Shown here: one piece after another, positions 54,180-63,717 of the stretch | Layout: every line of letters starts with the position of its first letter | Position numbering within the stretch: the first letter of the stretch is position 1 | Source: Shewanella fidelis ATCC BAA-318 | GTDB lineage: Bacteria > Pseudomonadota > Gammaproteobacteria > Enterobacterales > Shewanellaceae | Direction: 5' to 3' | Assembly: GCF_000518605.1 (NCBI RefSeq) | Contig: NZ_JADX01000004.1 | Coordinates: 124,001-188,000 of the forward strand | Length of the DNA: 64,000 nt | Program-made: the position numbers and the translations under genes | The notes under the pieces: generated by a model | What the model saw: the letters and a program-made list of their open reading frames with translations, nothing else | The model's database searches: none | What the model was told of the DNA's origin: nothing

Positions 54180-56540
54180 ATGACAGATAAAGCGACACCG
54201 AAAGCGGCAAGCAAAAAAGCACCAGCTAAAAAAAAGCCAGCAACTAAGAAGCCAAGAGCGAATAAGAAAACGAGTAAAAACAGTGGTCCTGGTTGGGGAA
54301 GAAAACTATGGGGGATCTGCTGGAAACTAGGTTTGATTACAGTAGTTGCGGTTGCATCTTACGGGATCTATCTAGACCAAATTATTGCCCGCAAATTTGA
54401 AGGGCAGAAATGGCACCTACCAGCACAAGTATTTAGTCGCTCAATGGCGCTGTATCCGGGCGCAGCAGTGAGCCACGGCCAACTTATGGCTGAGCTTAAG
54501 TTACTTGGTTACCGTAAGGTCGCTAACCCTCGTCAAGTAGGGGAGTTCTCTGCATCTAAGACCAAAATTGATTTGTGGCGCAGACCATTTTTGCATCCAC
54601 AAGGAGATCAAAGCGAGCAAAGAGTCATGATTAGCTTTGACAGCAATGGTGTGGTGTCGGTTGCTCGAAATAGCGATCAGCGCCAGCTGGCAGTATTTCA
54701 TTTAGAGCCAGTATTGCTAGATAGGATTATTACGGGTGATGCTGAAGACAGATTGTTTGTTGCAACCGATAAGCTACCAAAACACTTAGTCGCCGCGTTG
54801 ATCTTAGTGGAAGATCGCAGCTTTTATGAGCATCATGGGGTGAACCCATTTGCAATTTTGCGTGCTGCTATGGTCAACATCAGTGCTGGTCGTACGGTAC
54901 AAGGGGGCTCAACGTTAACTCAGCAGTTAGCCAAGAACTTCTTTTTATCTAGCGAGCGCTCGCTTACCCGTAAAATTCGTGAAGCTTTAATGGCGATCAT
55001 TATCGATTTTCGTTATGAAAAAGATGAGATTTTAGAAGCCTATTTAAATGAAGTGTATATGGGGCAAGATAAGGCCCGTGGCGTACATGGTATGGGCTTA
55101 GCATCGCAGTTCTATTTTGGTCGTCCAATTGCTGAACTCACTGTCGCGCAGCAAGCGTTTCTTGTTGCAGTGATTAAAGGACCGTCCTATTACAACCCGT
55201 GGCGCTATCCTGAGCGTGCTCAAGATCGGCGTGATCTGGTACTGCGCTTATTAATGGAGGCGGGTGAGCTTAACAGTACGCAATATCAAGCGGCAGCGGA
55301 GTCACCGCTGGGCTTACGCAAAGCGAATCGCTCAGTGCAGCAAAAATTGCCGGCGTTTTTCTCTGTGGTAAAGCATGAGCTAGCAAATCGTTACGGTGAT
55401 GCGTTACTGCAAGAGTCTGGTATTAAGGTATACACCACTTTAGACCCATTAGCTCAAGAAGCGGCTGAAAAAGCGGTAGAACAAACCTTAAAACAACTCG
55501 GTAAAAACGATAGCAGTTTACAAGTGGGTATGGTGTTAACCGACAAGTACTCGGCAGGTATTGCAGCTATGGTAGGCGATAAAGTGCCAAGCTATAAAGG
55601 CTTTAACCGTGCAGTTGAAATCCGCCGACCAATTGGGTCACTGATCAAGCCGTTTGTATACGCTACTGCGTTAAATCAAGGTGATAAATACAATTTAGTG
55701 TCACCGCTAAAAGATCAGCCTATTACCTTGAAAAACGGTCAAGGTAAAACTTGGTCACCGCAAAACGTGGATAAGCAGTTCCGCGGTCAGGTGCCACTGT
55801 TAACCGCATTTAAGAAATCGATGAATGTGCCAACGGTAAACTTAGGCATGGCTATCGGAGTCAGCAGTGTCGCGACAACCCTTGATAAAGCGGGTTGGCG
55901 TGAGAGTATTCCTGAGTATCCATCTATGCTCTTGGGGGCGGTGAATGGCTCGCCATTAATGGTGGCTCAGGTGTTCCAAACTATTGCTGATGATGGTCGT
56001 TATCGTCACCTAAACTCAGTGACAACGGTATTAAATGCGCAAAATCAGCCGTTAGCAGCGTCGCGTCCACAGGCATCGCAAGCGATACCCGCAGCGAGTA
56101 ACTACTTAGTGAAGTATGCCATGACGCAAGTTGTAGAGTCGGGTACAGCGAAACGCTTGGGTAATGCATTTCCTTATGTCACGCTTGCGGGCAAAACCGG
56201 TACTAGTAATGACTCGCGTGACTCATGGTTTGCTGGCTTTGATGAGCGAAACGTTGCAGCAATTTGGGTTGGCCGTGACGACAACGGTAAAACCGGATTG
56301 TATGGCAGTAGCGGTGCTATGGCTGTGTATCAGGCATTTTTGAATAATCGTGCGCCACTGAGTTTACGTATGGCACCTGTTGACGGTGTGGTGCAAGGCT
56401 ACTTTGAACGTGCTACTGGTGTGGCGAAACAAGCTGATTGTGCCGGTGTTGCAAAAGTGCCTGCACTCGCAGAAAGTTACCAGCCCGTTGCTAACTGTGG
56501 TGAGCCTTTACCTTGGTGGAAGAAGCTTATTGGTGGTTAA
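54180..56540 (+). CDS. mrcB: Penicillin-binding protein 1B
   Basis: 786 aa bifunctional peptidoglycan synthase. A very basic Lys/Ala/Pro-rich cytoplasmic tail (~1-40), one membrane helix (ICWKLGLITVVAVASYGIYL), a UB2H-type domain, the GT51 glycosyltransferase (catalytic Glu in LVEDRSFYEHHGVNPF; GGSTLTQQLAKNFFL), and the transpeptidase with SLIK, SMN and KTGT motifs (GSLIKPF, KKSMNVPT, AGKTGTSND). The UB2H domain implies activation by an LpoB-type lipoprotein. ATG 54180 follows GGAAGTACA. Confidence 0.96.
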   Translation: MTDKATPKAASKKAPAKKKPATKKPRANKKTSKNSGPGWGRKLWGICWKLGLITVVAVASYGIYLDQIIARKFEGQKWHLPAQVFSRSMALYPGAAVSHGQLMAELKLLGYRKVANPRQVGEFSASKTKIDLWRRPFLHPQGDQSEQRVMISFDSNGVVSVARNSDQRQLAVFHLEPVLLDRIITGDAEDRLFVATDKLPKHLVAALILVEDRSFYEHHGVNPFAILRAAMVNISAGRTVQGGSTLTQQLAKNFFLSSERSLTRKIREALMAIIIDFRYEKDEILEAYLNEVYMGQDKARGVHGMGLASQFYFGRPIAELTVAQQAFLVAVIKGPSYYNPWRYPERAQDRRDLVLRLLMEAGELNSTQYQAAAESPLGLRKANRSVQQKLPAFFSVVKHELANRYGDALLQESGIKVYTTLDPLAQEAAEKAVEQTLKQLGKNDSSLQVGMVLTDKYSAGIAAMVGDKVPSYKGFNRAVEIRRPIGSLIKPFVYATALNQGDKYNLVSPLKDQPITLKNGQGKTWSPQNVDKQFRGQVPLLTAFKKSMNVPTVNLGMAIGVSSVATTLDKAGWRESIPEYPSMLLGAVNGSPLMVAQVFQTIADDGRYRHLNSVTTVLNAQNQPLAASRPQASQAIPAASNYLVKYAMTQVVESGTAKRLGNAFPYVTLAGKTGTSNDSRDSWFAGFDERNVAAIWVGRDDNGKTGLYGSSGAMAVYQAFLNNRAPLSLRMAPVDGVVQGYFERATGVAKQADCAGVAKVPALAESYQPVANCGEPLPWWKKLIGG

Positions 56541-56542
56541 TT

Positions 56543-56574
56543 AAAAAGCAGCCCTATAACGGGCTGCTTTTTTG
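56543..56574 (+). terminator. Terminator between mrcB and the chitobiase
   Basis: AAAAAGCAGCCC, loop TATAAC, GGGCTGCTTTTTT; usable by both convergent genes. Confidence 0.93.
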
Positions 56575-56603
56575 TTTTAGCGCTAATTTTATATCGCTTG
56601 ATA

Positions 56604-59177
56604 TTACTTAAAATAACCAGTGCGGCTAGTGTGCTCACCTGAGCGAGAACGAACTTGTATGGCGCCAGACTGAGCAATTGGCTCGCGATACACTTGCCAA
56701 GTTGCGCCCTCATCTAAGCTGTACTCTATAGTTAGCCCTGGCAACTGGCTGATAATGTGGATCTGATTATCAATTAATTTCGCACCGGGGATCGGCAAGT
56801 AAAAGCTGATCCCAGCCTCTTCTAGTTTTGGATACTCTTTTTGTGCCAGCACACTGGCAAACTCAGCCCATTGACGTGCTTTTTGCTGTTGCTCACTAGC
56901 TGGTACGCTATTTTTATGCCACCCGCGCTCTGCTAAAGCGATAATTCGCGGGAACACCATTTCCCCTAATTGCTCTGGTGTACGAATGGTTTCACTCCAG
57001 ACTTGACCTTGAATGCCAGCAATATTTTCAGGCTTTTGCAGTTGTGGTAAAGCGCGGCCTACCAAATCTTCAAGGTTTTCAATCGGCTTTCCAGTACGGG
57101 TAAAGTCAGCGTTGGCATAAACATCTTCAGGGATAAAGTTAAATACCTTTTCGACATCGGTATAACGTGCTGCCCAGTATAGTCCGCGCTCCGCAGGATC
57201 TGGCTCTTGGGGGTGGTCGAAGTACAAGTGAGTGCCCATTGATAAAATTGAATGATAACCTTCATTTGCAAGTCGATATGCGCGGTCTGATACGCCCCAT
57301 TCCCAAATGTTATCCCAAGCGTGTACATAGACTTTGTCGTTAGCAAACTGCTCGATAGGGAAAGGCGTAATTCGGTCGTACATGATGCCATCTTCCCATG
57401 CGGAAATATTCAGTCCACGAGCGGCCAACACTTCGGATGCACGGCGGGTAAAGTATGCTTTTAGGTCGGCTGGGCCTTTTACGCCGCTGCCCGCCGTTTG
57501 GTAAAGCTCATTACAAATTGGCGACGCGGTCCATGAGCCTACACCAACTTCATCTCCGCCAATGTGCACATTGCTAAGTTTTAAGCCGGCTTGGCGGTAC
57601 ATCTGCTGCAGTTCGTAAGCCACTTTATCGACAAAATTATATGTTGAGTCCATACAGACGTTAATGGAGTTGTCGGTAAAGAACTGCATTGTTGAATACA
57701 CAGATTTATCGTTAGGATCTGATAGCAAGTAGGCTTTGGCACCTGCTTTATCACCCGCCTTAAGTAACTTATCGTGTCTTAGCTCCATCGCTTTAATTGC
57801 TGCGCGGGCATGGCCCGGCATATCAATTTCAGGGATCACTTCAATATGGCGCTCTTTAGCGTATTTAAGGATATCGACAAATTCCTGCTTGCTATAAAAG
57901 CCATTAGTTTTTGATGTTTTAAATGGACCTGAACCACGTGTTGGTAGCATGCACTCAGTTTCTGACAGGTCGAAACAACGTTGGCTACCTAACTGGGTTA
58001 ACTCAGGTAAGCCTTCAATTTCGATCCGCCAAGACTCATCTTCAGTTAAATGCAGGTGCAGCTTGTTAAGCTTGTAGTGCGCCATTTGGTCGATGAGTTT
58101 TTTAGTGATTTCTACACCATGGAAATTACGGCTCATATCATACATAAAGCCGCGCCACTCATAGTAAGGGGCGTCGTTAGCACTGAGACGTGGCAGAGTT
58201 ATTTGAGAGTGTGTACCACTGGGTGTCAGGCTTAATAAGCTTTGGATAGCATAAAACGCACCGGCGTTATCGGCTGCGATAATTTCAATGCTATTTTTGT
58301 CGATCTCTAAACTGTAGCTTTCAGCCGCCCAATTGTCGTCACCATCATAAACCGCCAATGAGATCAGCTTTTTATCTTGAACTGGTTGGTTGTTTGGGGT
58401 GACCTTTAGTTGGGCGTTTAACTTTTTATTTAAAGTGTCAGCGAGCAAGTTGGCCTCGGATTTCAGACGACCTTGATAAGATATTTGCCAATCGCCAGTC
58501 AACTGGGTGCTAGAACTGCGGTATTTAACCTGATTAGGGGTTGGGATAATTACCCGTTTGGCTTCTTTTTCAGTTAAAGCATATTCCTGAGCTGCGCTAT
58601 AGCGGTCATAGCGCCAAGTACTGGTTGGTTTTTGCCAATAGTCTTTAGGGCTGTTGTAACGCTGGTATTGCTCAGGTTGGTTAAGAGGTTTGACATATTG
58701 GCTGCTGTCTTCGGTATCGGTAGAGCTAAAAACTGCAGGCGTAAGTGAGTTTTGAGTAATAAAGCTGCGTGGCATAAAGTCGCTGTATGAAGACGCCCAA
58801 GCGTCGGCTTCAAATGGTATGGTCAGCTTTTCACCAGCTTTAAGGCCTTTAAAATTTGCAGTAGGTGTGATTTTGAAAAGATCACCTTGAACAAATTGGA
58901 AAGCCAAGCCTTGAGATTCTTTAGTGAGTATTGGACGGATCACATTGGTATAGATCACCCAATCGGCTTCACCTGGCGGTAGATCAATATTGGACTGATT
59001 GATTAGCTCAATATTGGCGAGATGAGACTTATCGCCATTATGGTAATTATCAACAACTTGCCAAGACCAACTGGTTTTGTCAGCAAATTCGTTTAACTCT
59101 GCTTGGCTAAAATCCGCTAATGCGTTGAAGCTAGACAAAGCCACTGTCAACGGTAGCAATCCCTTTAAAATATTCAC
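56604..59177 (-). CDS. GH20 chitobiase (beta-N-acetylhexosaminidase)
   Basis: 857 aa with a signal peptide (MNILKGLLPLTVALSSFNALA). Domains in order: N-terminal chitobiase carbohydrate-binding domain (~25-180), GH20b (~200-335), GH20 catalytic barrel (~340-760; catalytic Asp-Glu in HIGGDEVGVGSW), and a C-terminal chitobiase domain. It cleaves chitobiose and longer chitin oligomers to GlcNAc in the periplasm or outer membrane. A NagR-type operator lies 198 bp upstream, linking it to the GlcNAc regulon. AGGAGTGTAGG precedes the ATG. Confidence 0.93.
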   Translation of the reverse strand: MNILKGLLPLTVALSSFNALADFSQAELNEFADKTSWSWQVVDNYHNGDKSHLANIELINQSNIDLPPGEADWVIYTNVIRPILTKESQGLAFQFVQGDLFKITPTANFKGLKAGEKLTIPFEADAWASSYSDFMPRSFITQNSLTPAVFSSTDTEDSSQYVKPLNQPEQYQRYNSPKDYWQKPTSTWRYDRYSAAQEYALTEKEAKRVIIPTPNQVKYRSSSTQLTGDWQISYQGRLKSEANLLADTLNKKLNAQLKVTPNNQPVQDKKLISLAVYDGDDNWAAESYSLEIDKNSIEIIAADNAGAFYAIQSLLSLTPSGTHSQITLPRLSANDAPYYEWRGFMYDMSRNFHGVEITKKLIDQMAHYKLNKLHLHLTEDESWRIEIEGLPELTQLGSQRCFDLSETECMLPTRGSGPFKTSKTNGFYSKQEFVDILKYAKERHIEVIPEIDMPGHARAAIKAMELRHDKLLKAGDKAGAKAYLLSDPNDKSVYSTMQFFTDNSINVCMDSTYNFVDKVAYELQQMYRQAGLKLSNVHIGGDEVGVGSWTASPICNELYQTAGSGVKGPADLKAYFTRRASEVLAARGLNISAWEDGIMYDRITPFPIEQFANDKVYVHAWDNIWEWGVSDRAYRLANEGYHSILSMGTHLYFDHPQEPDPAERGLYWAARYTDVEKVFNFIPEDVYANADFTRTGKPIENLEDLVGRALPQLQKPENIAGIQGQVWSETIRTPEQLGEMVFPRIIALAERGWHKNSVPASEQQQKARQWAEFASVLAQKEYPKLEEAGISFYLPIPGAKLIDNQIHIISQLPGLTIEYSLDEGATWQVYREPIAQSGAIQVRSRSGEHTSRTGYFK

Positions 59178-59604
59178 CTACACTCCTTAGTTCTGGTTCT
59201 AACAATTGGCTAATTGGTTTTGGTTGTCGCAGCTTGTTGCTAAGCGATAGTCTTCGCTTTGATTAGTTGTAGCAGTCAGGCTGAAAGGCTAAGCATCGCT
59301 TAGTCAAAGCGAGTTAAACCAACTTGTCGCTATGCCTGCAACTGCAGCTAATCTTGGCTAGATATACGGCAAAGTGACAACGCTGTCAATTTGTTGTTAA
59401 GCGAGTGTAATCATGTCAGCTTAAATTGAAATTAATTGGATATTTGCTGACATTGCTCGCAGTGTTCTGCGGCGTTTTAGGCAGCGTACTGCTTTTACAG
59501 AGTGCACAGATTAATTGGAAAAATTTTCAGTTTATGTTCGTCTTTTTAGAAAGTGGTTCGTCTTAAGGGTGTCTTTAAAATAAATACTCATTCGGAGAGC
59601 CTAG
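59178..59604. promoter_or_regulatory. Divergent control region of chitobiase and GST genes
   Basis: Contains the NagR-type operator at 59375 and, nearer the chitobiase, interleaved inverted pairs: TAAGCGAT (59241) with ATCGCTTA (59295) and CGCTTTGA (59255) with TCAAAGCG (59304). The order A-B-A'-B' allows a pseudoknot in the chitobiase mRNA leader. Confidence 0.5.
59375..59388. promoter_or_regulatory. NagR-type (LacI family) operator
   Basis: TGACAACGCTGTCA, flanked by AAAG and ATTT, fits TGACA-RCGY-TGTCA, the palindrome reported for the Shewanella GlcNAc regulator NagR. I recall that consensus; I cannot check it here. Confidence 0.75.
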
Positions 59605-60309
59605 ATGCTTAAACTAATTAGCTTTAAAAACTGCCCATTTGTACAACGTGTGATGGGGGCGCTAGTGATGAAAAATATTGCGTTCGAGATTGAATACATT
59701 GAGCTGAGTAATAAGCCGCAATGGTTTTTGGAGATCTCTCCTAATGGTCAAGTGCCAGTACTAGTAACAGAGGACAAGACGGTACTATTTGAATCTGATG
59801 CCATTGTTGAATACTTAGATGATAAATATGCGCCAATTGAGCAAGTCTCTGCCGAGCAAAAAGCATTAGACCGTGCTTGGTCATATCAAGCGAGTAAACA
59901 CTATATGCCACAATGTGGCACTATGAGTAGCAAAGATCAGCAGACATTTGAAAGCCGCTTGGCTAACTTAGTCAAAGCGTTTGCTAAAGCGGAAAAGCAG
60001 TTAGGGGATAGTGCTTTCTTCAAAGGGGATTATATCTCTAATGTTGATATTGCTTGGTTGCCGTTATTGCATCGCGCAGCAGTGATCCGCAATCGAGCGG
60101 GCTTTGATATGTTATCGGGCTTCCCGAAAGTGCAAAAGTGGCAAGCGGCATTGATTAACTCAGGTTTAGCCGATAAAACGGTACCGGAAAACTTTGTTGA
60201 AACCTTTGCTAATTTCTATTTAAAAAATACTTATTTGGCTTGTTTAATGGATGGTACACAGCCTAGCGTTAGCGCAAATAGCTGCGCAACAAGTAGTTGT
60301 TGTGGTTAG
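59605..60309 (+). CDS. Glutathione S-transferase family protein with Cys-rich tail
   Basis: 234 aa. N-terminal thioredoxin-like GST domain with Cys active site (SFKNCPFVQRVMGALV), the cis-Pro GQVPVLV and ESDAIVEYLDDKYAP glutathione-binding block, then an all-helical C-terminal domain (DIAWLPLLHRAAVI). The last 14 residues hold four Cys (SCATSSCCG), unusual in GSTs and possibly a metal site. It has a good ribosome site (CGGAGAG). The role is unknown; a Cys-type (omega/Grx-like) thiol transferase is likely. Confidence 0.85.
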   Translation: MLKLISFKNCPFVQRVMGALVMKNIAFEIEYIELSNKPQWFLEISPNGQVPVLVTEDKTVLFESDAIVEYLDDKYAPIEQVSAEQKALDRAWSYQASKHYMPQCGTMSSKDQQTFESRLANLVKAFAKAEKQLGDSAFFKGDYISNVDIAWLPLLHRAAVIRNRAGFDMLSGFPKVQKWQAALINSGLADKTVPENFVETFANFYLKNTYLACLMDGTQPSVSANSCATSSCCG

Positions 60310-60336
60310 TAAGATGAGTCAAAGTTAAGGTAAACA

Positions 60337-60372
60337 AAAGGCGATGCACCTATGAGCATCGCCTTTATTATT
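60337..60372. terminator. Terminator between GST and SotB genes
   Basis: AAAGGCGATGC, loop ACCTATGA, GCATCGCCTTT, flanked by A and T runs, shared by convergent genes. Confidence 0.9.
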
Positions 60373-60394
60373 TTTGAGGCTGCAGAGTAGCGTC

Positions 60395-61570
60395 TTAGTG
60401 GGCCTTTATTGGCTGTGCGCGTCTTGCTTTTAGCAAACAAAGCAGCGGGATAACCGCAACTATCACCACTAAAGTTGCCCAGTGGCTGTTTTGAATCACG
60501 CCGAATCTCGCTGCAATAAGGCTGCCAAATAATGCACCACTGCCTATACCGACGTTAAATAAGCCGGAGTAAATTGCCATGGCGACATCGGTAGCATCTG
60601 GCGCAAGCTTTAACCCTTTAGATTGCAGCGACAAACACATCAGCATCATACCAGTGCCCCATAAAATACACAGCGGCAGCAATAACCATAGATAATTAGC
60701 AACAAAAGGTAGCAACGCCATGCAGCTACCTAAAATGGTGATAGCAATCATTAATAATGGTTGCGCATATAGCGCTTGATAGCGGCTAAACAGCGCACTA
60801 CCAATAAGGCCCGCTGCACCGAATATCAACAAAATCATGGTTGTGATATTAGCAGAGTAACCAAAGTGTTCTTGTAGTAATGGCTCTAGATAAGTGTAAA
60901 CACTGTAATGTGCAGTGACTAACACCATAGTTAATGCGTAAAGCCAAAGTAAGGCTTTATTCCGTGCTAGGGCTGGCAAACTGCGCCAACTGCCGCCATG
61001 AGTCGCGGGTAAGTTTGGTAGGCCGCGCCAAAGTAGCAGCATCATGATGAAGGTAAGTACTGCAATTAAGCCAAAAATACTGCGCCAACCCACCAGTTGA
61101 CCAATTACCCGCCCAAGGGGAATACCGAGCACCAGTGCCAGCACACAGCCTGTCGCAAAAATGCTTAGCGCTTTGGCTCCTTGTCCTTCAGGTGCAAGGC
61201 GCACCACTAAAGCTGGCGCAATAGCCCAAAATAGCGCGTGAGTTAAGGCGATACCGATACGGCCTGAAAGTAAGATCTCATAGCTTGGCGCCCACACACA
61301 AATAGCATGGCTGATGATAAATACAGACATTAAGCCAAGTAGAAGCTTTTTACGTTCAAAGCGAGCAAACAGCAATACCGCAGGCAATGAAGCTAGGGCA
61401 ACCACGGCTGCGTATACCGTTAGCATTGGCCCAACAGCGACAGCACTCATATTAAAGCTTTGCCCTAGTGCGGCTAAGATCCCCACAGGTACAAACTCAG
61501 TGGAGACAAACACAAAGGCAGTAAGAGCTAGCAACCATACGGGAGCCCAAGTGAGAAGGCGCTGTTTCAT
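60395..61570 (-). CDS. sotB: MFS sugar efflux transporter, SotB-like
   Basis: 391 aa, twelve membrane segments. SotB-type blocks: FVSTEFVPVGILAAL, GRIGIALTHALFWAIAPAL, FATGCVLALVLGIPLGR (antiporter motif C), TAHYSVYTYLEPLLQEHFG and LAPDATDVAMAIYSGLFN. E. coli SotB exports arabinose and IPTG; other substrates are possible here. Its upstream side borders the heptamer array. Confidence 0.83.
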   Translation of the reverse strand: MKQRLLTWAPVWLLALTAFVFVSTEFVPVGILAALGQSFNMSAVAVGPMLTVYAAVVALASLPAVLLFARFERKKLLLGLMSVFIISHAICVWAPSYEILLSGRIGIALTHALFWAIAPALVVRLAPEGQGAKALSIFATGCVLALVLGIPLGRVIGQLVGWRSIFGLIAVLTFIMMLLLWRGLPNLPATHGGSWRSLPALARNKALLWLYALTMVLVTAHYSVYTYLEPLLQEHFGYSANITTMILLIFGAAGLIGSALFSRYQALYAQPLLMIAITILGSCMALLPFVANYLWLLLPLCILWGTGMMLMCLSLQSKGLKLAPDATDVAMAIYSGLFNVGIGSGALFGSLIAARFGVIQNSHWATLVVIVAVIPLLCLLKARRAQPIKAH

Positions 61571-61714
61571 TGAAGCGAAGATCCAAAATTAAAAGGGCGC
61601 AAAGTCTACGCTTAAATCAGTTTTTTGGCGAGTAGCTAAATGAGAGTGATAACGCAAAATGTGTGATTTGTGAGCAGAGTGGCGCTTTGACTGAAAGGAG
61701 ATTTAAATATCCCA
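61571..61714. other. Promoter region of the SotB-like gene
   Basis: 144 bp between the sotB ATG and the repeat array; a promoter is expected but no strong match stands out. Confidence 0.35.
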
Positions 61715-61952
61715 TAGAACCCAGAACCCAGAACCCAGAACCTAGAACCTAGAACCCAGAACCTAGAACCCAGAACCTAGAACCCAGAACCTAGAACCCA
61801 GAACCTAGAACCCAGAACCCAGAACCTAGAACCCAGAACCCAGAACCCAGAACCCAGAACCCAGAACCCAGAATCCAGAACCTAGAACCTAGAACCCAGA
61901 ACCCAGAACCCAGAACCCAGAACCTAGAACCTAGAACCTAGAACCTAGGACC
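61715..61952. repeat. Heptamer tandem array (AACCCAG/AACCTAG)n, G-quadruplex capable
   Basis: About 34 units of 7 bp (238 bp). Two unit types, AACCCAG and AACCTAG; in the middle they alternate, giving a 14-bp higher-order repeat, while the ends and a central block are runs of one type. On the minus strand, consecutive CCC units read (GGGTTCT)n, with at least four adjacent G3 tracts in two places (from about 61711 and from about 61827). It ends 2 bp from the GNAT stop codon. A decayed array of the same unit is at 13427-13508. Confidence 0.95.
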
Positions 61953-61954
61953 TT

Positions 61955-62374
61955 TTAATACTTCTTCAATAAAAAATAACGCTCAGGACTTTTATCTGTT
62001 CCCGGAACAGTGCCGATAATTTCAAAGCCGAGCTTTTGGTAAAACTGCGGCGCTTGAAATGACAAGGTATCGACTTGTGCCATGGTGCAGCCGCGATTTT
62101 TAGCCTCAGTCTCAGCACATTGCATTAGTTGCTTACCTATCCCTGAACCTCTTTGTTGCTCATCGACCCACAACACATTAATTAAAAAGTTATCATAGAT
62201 GGTGCGCCCAGCCACGCCAGCGATTAACTGACCACTGGCGTCATGGGCAACTACTGATAGTGGTTGGGAGGTTTCGGGCCCCATATGCGCAGTATTAAAC
62301 TCACGTACTCCAGCTATTAGCGTATCGACTATTTCACTATTGTCATCATGCGCTAGGGTAATTTGCATCTTCAC
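61955..62374 (-). CDS. GNAT-family N-acetyltransferase
   Basis: 139 aa, one GNAT domain. The acetyl-CoA pyrophosphate loop is QQRGSGIGKQLM; LWVDEQ precedes it and FYQKLGFEIIGTVPG is the typical C-terminal strand. Substrate unknown. The gene begins after AAGGAGTG. The repeat array begins right after its stop, so its 3' untranslated RNA would carry G-rich repeats. Confidence 0.9.
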   Translation of the reverse strand: MKMQITLAHDDNSEIVDTLIAGVREFNTAHMGPETSQPLSVVAHDASGQLIAGVAGRTIYDNFLINVLWVDEQQRGSGIGKQLMQCAETEAKNRGCTMAQVDTLSFQAPQFYQKLGFEIIGTVPGTDKSPERYFLLKKY

Positions 62375-62416
62375 TCCTTGAAAGTATCCTTGGCTTTAAG
62401 TAAGCGCTGATTGCTA

Positions 62417-63169
62417 TTAAAACCAGCTTTGCTCGATGGCGGTTGCAAACGTTGCAGAGTAATTTGACAAAATAGCACTGTGTCCAGTGGTAAATACTTT
62501 AAACGATGCGTCGGTAGGTTCTGTGACAGAGCTACTGGTGACCGTAATCATTAACTCAGGAAATAAGATAGTGTCAGCAGCATTAACGAGATCTTGTGCT
62601 TCGGTTAGCGAGTAGTCGCTGTTAGACATTGAGGCGGTTGCAGTAGTGGAAAGTTTTGAGCTTGAAACGCGGCTGGTTTCAGTCAGATTATCCAGACTGG
62701 CGATTGTTTTATTATTAGCATCAACTAAATTTGCGTTAGCAAAGCCCTCTGGTTCCTCAATGCTGTACTCATAACCTTCATTAAATTCAACCTCACGGCT
62801 ATTTTCAAAGCTGATATTAGCTATGGCACTATCAGCTGGAAGATTAAAGATTACGCGGCTAGTGGCGTAGCTTTTAGCGTAATCATTTTTATGAAGTACC
62901 CGCTCAAAGCTGTATTCAACTCTCACTTCTTGCTGATTGGTTTCATCATTTAGCTTGCTTATGCATTTAACGCTGATCTTGTCGGTTGCTGTACATAAGC
63001 GGGTAATAATCGCGTCAGATAGACCTAGTTGCTGTGCTGCGTCTCTAAATTTATCGTCGACGATGACCTCTTCGTCATCGTCAGGGTGCAGAATATTATC
63101 GATATATTCACAGCCGCTGATATTAAGACATAACAAGCTAATAGTAATGATTTTAAATTTAGTTTTCAT
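62417..63169 (-). CDS. Lipoprotein of unknown function
   Basis: 250 aa. A lipoprotein signal with lipobox at LNISGC (Cys 20) followed by Glu at +2, which fits outer-membrane sorting. After an acidic linker (HPDDDEEVIVDD) the sequence is a mixed beta-rich domain with Ser/Thr-rich stretches (SRVSSSKLSTTATASMSNSD) and two further Cys (~58 and 69, LCTATDKISVKC) that could pair. No family recognised. Confidence 0.75.
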   Translation of the reverse strand: MKTKFKIITISLLCLNISGCEYIDNILHPDDDEEVIVDDKFRDAAQQLGLSDAIITRLCTATDKISVKCISKLNDETNQQEVRVEYSFERVLHKNDYAKSYATSRVIFNLPADSAIANISFENSREVEFNEGYEYSIEEPEGFANANLVDANNKTIASLDNLTETSRVSSSKLSTTATASMSNSDYSLTEAQDLVNAADTILFPELMITVTSSSVTEPTDASFKVFTTGHSAILSNYSATFATAIEQSWF

Positions 63170-63717
63170 AACTCAACAACTCGGATGCAGCGATAACAGT
63201 GACATCAATTTAGCATTGTTTTATCAAGGGATAATAGCGATTTTTTATACAGCATAACCTGACATCTCAAGTCATATATTTGACGGTAGCGGTAATCGCT
63301 TAATCAGCGACATTTGTAAGCTTGATACCAGCATAAAATCACAACAACTAGTCACAGTTGTAGATGGAAACGCTATTGGCTTCGACTGATTTACGGTTTA
63401 TTTACACGCATTTTTGTCAATAAAAACAATCTAAATTGTATTCAAAATAGCGGAAACAGAATTGCGAAATTGTTAGCGATTGCTTTATTTTATTAAACGA
63501 TCACTAATCAAGTTGCCGCTAAATTTAATTAATCATCGTCTTGCCCCTAATAGACTGTTTCACAGCTTTACATTTGCCTAACAGAGAATCATTAAAAAAT
63601 TGTTAATAATATTGTAAATGGGATGTATTATCATTTGCGTTCGTGTAACATCCGTGTAAATCAAGATGGTCAGTATTTATTACGAGTTAAATTTTTAGCA
63701 ATATTTAAGGTATTTGT
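63170..63717. other. Divergent intergenic region between two lipoprotein genes
   Basis: 548 bp, AT-rich. CGTGTAA occurs at 63642 and again at 63653, 11 bp apart (one helical turn), upstream of the right-hand gene. I see no ORF with support and no terminator. Confidence 0.4.

Noticed and set aside
61715-61952. CRISPR array
   Set aside because: Units are contiguous 7-mers without spacers, and there are no cas genes.
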